Shown here piece by piece: positions 35,725 to 39,342 of a stretch of DNA of 39,342 bases (the stretch's first letter is position 1; every line of letters starts with the position of its first letter). This DNA comes from Cetobacterium sp. ZOR0034. Lineage in GTDB: Bacteria; Fusobacteriota; Fusobacteriia; Fusobacteriales; Fusobacteriaceae. The notes below the pieces were generated by a model. That model saw nothing but the letters and a program-made list of their open reading frames with translations, did not search any database and had not been told where the DNA came from. Position numbers and translations under genes: made by a program. The stretch is from contig NZ_JTLI01000053.1 in assembly GCF_000799075.1 (NCBI RefSeq), positions 10,526 to 49,867 of the forward strand. Direction: 5' to 3'.

Positions 35725-36228
35725 ATGATTATATATATTTATAATATAAAAACATTAACAGTAGTAGCAAGACCAATTGTAAATTCATATAGAGAATTTA
35801 AAGCTGAACCAATAAGATATTATCCCGAATGGAATGCAGATTACCATATATCAACTGAGATAGAATTTCAAAATCCGATATTAGATTCTGGAGTAATAAG
35901 AGAAAAAACTAGAGAAGAATTAATTCTACTAGATGATAAAACTGAATTACTTCAAGATGGAGAATATATAGAAAACAATAAGATTATTAGAGTAGAAGCT
36001 CCAAGTTATTTATTTAAAAAATTATGGAATAAAGATATTAATGTATGGGAAGAAGGAGCAGCTCAGGAAGAGATTAATCTAGAAGTAAATAGACTTATAA
36101 ATGAATTTACAATGTTTGGAGAACAAAAAGAAAGATGGATAAAATACGGGTTTGATGTACTAGATATAGAAAATAAAATGGCAGAAAATATTATACAAAG
36201 AAATTATTTACTATCAATAAAATTGTAA
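35725..36228 (+). CDS. Phage tail-fibre-associated protein (probable)
   Basis: 167-aa soluble protein. The central part (SGVIREKTREELILLDD, then ELLQDGEYIENNKI) is of the kind found in the small gene next to phage tail-fibre genes or at fibre ends, and the C-terminal half has a helical segment with FTMFGEQKERWIKYG. It lies directly before two small membrane proteins, as tail-fibre and lysis genes do in many tailed phages. There is no large fibre gene upstream, so this looks like a leftover of a prophage late region. ATG with AAAGGAG 5 nt upstream. The family call is tentative. Confidence 0.5.
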   Translation: MIIYIYNIKTLTVVARPIVNSYREFKAEPIRYYPEWNADYHISTEIEFQNPILDSGVIREKTREELILLDDKTELLQDGEYIENNKIIRVEAPSYLFKKLWNKDINVWEEGAAQEEINLEVNRLINEFTMFGEQKERWIKYGFDVLDIENKMAENIIQRNYLLSIKL

Positions 36229-36242
36229 AGGAGTTGATTAAT

Positions 36243-36539
36243 ATGGAGTTTATACAAGAACATATAGAATTAATTTGTTTATTAATAGGAGCAATAGTAG
36301 GAGTAGTATTACCAAAGGTTAAAACAAATTTATTTGGTCAAAAGGTAGGACAAAAGATTCCTAAAAAAATAGCTATAATGATAGCTGACCAAATAGATTC
36401 ATTTGAAAAGGGATTAAGACAGCAAGATATTAATGGAGATAGTTCTATTGTGTCAAATGAACAATTATTAAAAGAAACAGAAAAGTTAAAAGTTAATTTG
36501 GGTTTAGACCAACATTCAAAAGAAAAGGTTTTGAAGTGA
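36243..36539 (+). CDS. Small phage membrane protein, holin-like
   Basis: 98-aa protein with one N-terminal transmembrane segment (LICLLIGAIVGVVLP) and a charged helical C-terminus. Size, single membrane segment and position after a tail-fibre-associated gene and before another small membrane protein fit a phage holin or holin partner. I take ATG 36243, 9 nt after AAAGGAG; a TTG at 36234 directly abuts that site. No endolysin gene is next to it. Its stop codon overlaps a short GTG-started ORF. Confidence 0.5.
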   Translation: MEFIQEHIELICLLIGAIVGVVLPKVKTNLFGQKVGQKIPKKIAIMIADQIDSFEKGLRQQDINGDSSIVSNEQLLKETEKLKVNLGLDQHSKEKVLK

Positions 36540-36631
36540 GGATAGATCCATTAAATTATAAAAAGAAACTAATAGAGATAAAAGTTTGTAGAAGAGCTAA
36601 TTCTATAAAGGAGTTGTTTAAATTTTGGTAG
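36536..36631 (+). CDS. Very short basic ORF between lysis-type genes
   Basis: A 31-codon ORF starting at a GTG that overlaps the preceding stop codon (GTGA) and ending inside the start region of the next gene. The peptide is basic (PLNYKKKLIEIKVCRR, then a short C-terminal helix). Tight overlap on both sides hints that it is translated, but there is no family match and it could be chance. Confidence 0.3.
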   Translation: MRIDPLNYKKKLIEIKVCRRANSIKELFKFW

Positions 36632-36873
36632 AAAATATGGAATACATAAAATTAGGTATTACAATTGTTACATCATTAGGAAGTGTTTTAGGAGTTTATC
36701 ATAAGTTTATTATGAAAAAGATAGATGAAAAAATAGACCAAAGATTACATGATAAAGAAGTTGAATATATGAAAACTCAAATAAAGCATAATTATACTAA
36801 TTTAGAAAATAGAGTATTAGTTGTTTCAGATGATGTTAAAATTATAAAAGAATATATATTAAATAGTAAGTAA
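36625..36873 (+). CDS. Small membrane-anchored coiled-coil protein, phage type
   Basis: 82-aa protein with one N-terminal membrane segment (LGITIVTSLGSVLGVYHKF) followed by a charged coiled-coil helix (about 30-80). This layout resembles phage XhlA-like or spanin-like lysis accessory proteins. The TTG at 36625 lies 11 nt after AAAGGAG; an in-frame ATG at 36637 would shorten it by four residues. It closes the remnant phage cassette. Confidence 0.5.
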   Translation: MVENMEYIKLGITIVTSLGSVLGVYHKFIMKKIDEKIDQRLHDKEVEYMKTQIKHNYTNLENRVLVVSDDVKIIKEYILNSK

Positions 36874-36949
36874 ATATTTAATTAATATTATGTCATTTTA
36901 TGTTATAATATAATTATATTATTATAATAAGTAGGAGTTGAAGACTAAA

Positions 36950-38068
36950 ATGAGAAGTTTTGCTCTTTGGTATAATCCAAGAAAAAAAGAGGAAACAAAG
37001 ATTATTGGAGTAAAAAACAAAGATGAAATAGAAACAGAGTCAAAAGTATGTTTAGACATTCATGTGAATTTGTGGAGAAATAAAAAAAAAGATACGTTTA
37101 TTTTTGATTTTGGATTAATGGTTTCAGAAATACAAGAGGTTGAAGAAATATGTATATATATTCCTTTCGAAATAGAAAAGATTGAAGATTTAGGAAGGAA
37201 AATGAAGGCGAATAACAGTTTAATTAATGCAATTTTTAATGAAGAGTGTGAAATTGACAGTTCTCATCCAAATAGAGTAAAAGTGAAAAGAAGAAACTCT
37301 GAAGAATGCTTTATGGTTTATTCAATACATGATTCAGAATATGAAATACAAAAAATAGAAAATACAAAAAATACTAAGGGAACTATATTGAAATTAAATG
37401 TTGGAAAGATATTGTCTAAAGTTGAAGAAAACTTAGATTCAACAAAAAAATATTATTTTAGAATACGATTTGAACAGAATTCAGGAAATATAAATATGAT
37501 AAAGAATCAAACATCAGAACAAAATATTTATAGTAATTTTTTTAAGAAAATAGAAATGATTGATTTTAGAATTAATGATGAAAGGACTTGGTCTGAAACT
37601 ATAAAACAGGAATATTATAGATCAAAAAATTTTGTAATTAAATCAATCCATTATCTTTTATTAAGGAATGCTAATGATGAATTTATTTATTATGATGGTA
37701 AAATAAAAAGTAGATTATTAGAAGTAGAAATTTGGAAGGATTATATTGAATTTATAGATACAGATACAATAACGTATCATATAAAAAAAATAGCAAATGA
37801 TAATCAAGAATTAGGAATTGAAAATTTTATTTGTTTAACAAGATTTAAGTTTACTTCAGAATCTGTATCCTTGCTAATTTATTATTTAATATTTGTTTTG
37901 TTTTTAGCAATAATAGCAAATTCAATATTTGGATTTTTTAATACTTTTTTATCTGAGTTGAAAATAATAAAAGACAATAATATATCTCCGGAAATAATAA
38001 TTTTAACAATTGGATTTATTATTTGTATTTCTGTATATTTTTTAATAAAAAAATGGAAAAGTGAATAA
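36950..38068 (+). CDS. Membrane protein of unknown function, two C-terminal TM helices
   Basis: 372-aa protein with a long cytoplasmic-looking N-terminal part (1-305), alternating predicted strands and short helices, and two C-terminal transmembrane segments (about 310-335, LLIYYLIFVLFLAIIANSIF, and about 345-365, IIILTIGFIICISVYFLI) ending in a basic tail. No family recognised. The ATG at 36950 follows AGGAG by 12 nt; a TTG at 36938 directly abuts that site. It is monocistronic in a spot where prophages often carry cargo genes, with AT content even higher than its neighbours. A defence role is possible from position and membrane-anchored sensor-like layout, but there is no motif evidence. 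Confidence 0.7.
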   Translation: MRSFALWYNPRKKEETKIIGVKNKDEIETESKVCLDIHVNLWRNKKKDTFIFDFGLMVSEIQEVEEICIYIPFEIEKIEDLGRKMKANNSLINAIFNEECEIDSSHPNRVKVKRRNSEECFMVYSIHDSEYEIQKIENTKNTKGTILKLNVGKILSKVEENLDSTKKYYFRIRFEQNSGNINMIKNQTSEQNIYSNFFKKIEMIDFRINDERTWSETIKQEYYRSKNFVIKSIHYLLLRNANDEFIYYDGKIKSRLLEVEIWKDYIEFIDTDTITYHIKKIANDNQELGIENFICLTRFKFTSESVSLLIYYLIFVLFLAIIANSIFGFFNTFLSELKIIKDNNISPEIIILTIGFIICISVYFLIKKWKSE

Positions 38069-38116
38069 AATTATAGTAAAATATATAAAATAATAATGAG
38101 GAAAGAAGTGATAAAA

Positions 38117-38614
38117 ATGAAAGTAGTTTTTGTAAAAGCTTCTGAAATAACTCCGAAAAATCTTCAGAAAATATCTCTTGATTGGACAGAAGATTTTGTA
38201 AATAGCAAAATTTGTGAAGATTTGAAAATATTAAATAATGACTATCCTGGCATTTTAGAATGGTATACTTCAAAAGTAAAACCTGAAATAGAAAAAGGTA
38301 ATAAAAGTAGAGAGATTATACTAGCATTTGCAGATAAAGAATTAGCAGGAATAGCAATATTAAAAAAGGATAATTATGAAAAAAAAATATGTACAATAAG
38401 AATAAGAGAGATATATAGAAAAAAAGGAATAGGTCGTAGATTATTTGAAGAAGCGTTTGAATGGTTAGAAACAAGATTACCACTTATAACGATTTCAGAA
38501 ACTAATCAAAGAGCTTTTTTGAAAATTATTTCTGATTATGAGTTTAAAGAAACGGATGTTATTATTGGAAAGTATGTAAAAAATAAAAAGGAATATATTT
38601 ATAATGGAAACTAG
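38117..38614 (+). CDS. GNAT family N-acetyltransferase
   Basis: 165-aa acetyltransferase of the GNAT superfamily. The acetyl-CoA-binding core is visible as IRIREIYRKKGIGRRLFEEA, containing the R/Q-x-x-G-x-G/A signature, followed by the beta-5 strand LITISETNQRAFLKII. The acceptor is unknown. I place the start at the ATG 38117, which begins the first beta strand and has GAGGAAAG upstream; an in-frame ATG at 38096 would add seven residues without a ribosome binding site. The end overlaps the following ASCH gene by 11 nt, so the two are translated together and probably work together. Confidence 0.85.
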   Translation: MKVVFVKASEITPKNLQKISLDWTEDFVNSKICEDLKILNNDYPGILEWYTSKVKPEIEKGNKSREIILAFADKELAGIAILKKDNYEKKICTIRIREIYRKKGIGRRLFEEAFEWLETRLPLITISETNQRAFLKIISDYEFKETDVIIGKYVKNKKEYIYNGN

Positions 38615-38978
38615 AGTGTTATTATCAATAAAACCTGAGTATGTTAATAAAATATTTTTAGAAGAAAAGTTATATGAATATAGGAGATTGATTTTTAAAA
38701 ATAAAGTTGAAACAGTTGTTATATATGCAACTTCACCAATAAAAAAAATTGTAGGAGAGTTTAAAGTTGTTGAAATTTTACATGAGACTCCGGAAAAAAT
38801 TTGGGAAATTACAAAAGATAAAAGTGGAATAGAAAAAGAAAAATTTTTCAAATATTTTAACAATTTAGAAAAAGGATATGCAATAAAAATGAAAGAAATT
38901 AAAAAATATAAAGATCCTTTAGAATTAATAGAATTTAATATCAAAGTGGCACCACAATCTTTTATTTATTTGAAATAA
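38604..38978 (+). CDS. ASCH domain protein
   Basis: 124-aa single-domain protein of the ASCH (PUA-like) superfamily. VLLSIKPEYVNKIFLEEKL followed by YEYRRLIFKN, then VIYATSPIKKIVGEFKVVEI and KGYAIKMKEIKKY match the ASCH beta-barrel. ASCH and PUA-like domains bind RNA or modified nucleosides, and E. coli YqfB of this superfamily hydrolyses N4-acetylcytidine. Overlap with the GNAT gene suggests a functional pair. A terminator follows directly. Confidence 0.85.
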   Translation: METRVLLSIKPEYVNKIFLEEKLYEYRRLIFKNKVETVVIYATSPIKKIVGEFKVVEILHETPEKIWEITKDKSGIEKEKFFKYFNNLEKGYAIKMKEIKKYKDPLELIEFNIKVAPQSFIYLK

Positions 38979-39007
38979 AAAGCACTCGTAAAGAGTGCTT
39001 TTTATAT
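38977..39007 (+). terminator. Terminator of the GNAT-ASCH pair
   Basis: An 11-bp stem (38977-38987 with 38993-39003) with GTAAA loop, beginning within the ASCH stop codon, with the trailing T run in the stem; works in both directions. Confidence 0.85.
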
Positions 39008-39075
39008 TTTAAAAAATTAGTATTAGGAAAAAGAAAATTTAAATTATTATTTTTCATAAACCAATATCTTCCTTT

Positions 39076-39342
39076 TTAGTTAATAAAACTTAAATGTTCA
39101 TTTAAACTTTCAATTATACAGTTATAAAAGAAATCGTAGGCTTCTTCATAATTGCCACGATATCTTTTATCAAGAGATTGATAATATTCTAATGTGTCAG
39201 TAGCTAAAACAGTTATAGGAGGATATCCAAGTTTTAGAAGCTCTAAATTAGTTAGTAATCTTGAAGTTTTAGGGAGTATACCAAATTTAGTGTAAATTAA
39301 CTTCTTAGCTATCAAATTTTAAATGTCCAAATAGGCTATCTT
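39076..39342 (-). pseudogene. Degenerate Fic-family C-terminal fragment
   Basis: A minus-strand stretch of about 75 codons resembles the C-terminal part of Fic (AMP-transferase) proteins: TSRLLTNLELLKLGYPPITV, then EYYQSLDKRYRGNYEEAYDFF. Intact Fic proteins have HPFxxGNGR immediately before this; here the preceding residues read LIYTKFGILPK and an in-frame stop lies at about 39322. The catalytic loop is thus lost or rearranged. The gene may continue past the window edge, so an intact upstream part cannot be excluded, but this piece alone cannot be active. Confidence 0.55.

Noticed and set aside
38495-38944. 149-codon minus-strand ORF opposite the ASCH gene
   Set aside because: It is a low-complexity hydrophobic shadow of the well-supported GNAT and ASCH genes, without a convincing ribosome binding site.

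Overview
The window is low-GC, AT-rich DNA with strong GGAGG-type ribosome binding sites, frequent TTG/GTG starts and tightly packed operons. The gene content (lactose/cellobiose-type PTS, PepV-like dipeptidase, BMP-type binding protein, MarC, DUF4136-like lipoprotein) fits an anaerobic, host-associated bacterium, most likely Fusobacteriota (Fusobacterium/Cetobacterium-like). That assignment is inference from style, not a marker gene. No rRNA, tRNA or CRISPR array was seen.

Region 1 (about 60-23170) is a polymer-attack island built around a divergent promoter region at 5539-6002. Leftward it encodes two multi-domain GH18 chitinases and a patatin-like lipid acyl hydrolase. Rightward it encodes a small coiled-coil protein, a third GH18 chitinase and three homologous modular proteins of 914, 975 and 2758 aa made of repeated F5/8 type C (CBM32-like) units. 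The largest ends in a zinc peptidase of the M60/enhancin class with an intact HELGH; the 975-aa protein ends in a related domain whose zinc ligands are gone. None of these eight proteins has a recognisable Sec signal peptide, although lipoproteins and a binding protein elsewhere in the window do. The three chitinases share a helical N-terminal region followed by proline-rich linkers. I read the set as a coordinated system for degrading chitin and mucin-like glycoprotein layers (arthropod peritrophic matrix or animal mucus), released by an unrecognised route.

Region 2 (23267-30121) is mainly housekeeping: MarC, an XRE-cupin regulator divergent from a 57-aa BFD-like [2Fe-2S] protein, a DnaQ-like exonuclease, two small lipoproteins, a BMP-family binding protein with an NAD(P)H oxidoreductase, DNA polymerase IV, and a Rep_3-like replication initiator protein.

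Region 3 (30364-34666) is a compact five-gene operon: PTS EIIA, a glycosylasparaginase-family Ntn hydrolase, PTS EIIC, PTS EIIB and a PepV-like M20 dipeptidase. This suggests uptake and cleavage of a glycosylated amino acid or glycopeptide such as GlcNAc-Asn, which would use the products of glycoprotein degradation.

Region 4 (34793-39342) is a decayed mobile island. It holds a broken tyrosine integrase, a probable type I toxin peptide with a highly structured leader, a phage tail-fibre-associated protein with two small holin-like membrane proteins, a membrane protein of unknown function, an overlapping GNAT-ASCH gene pair and a degenerate Fic fragment running off the end.
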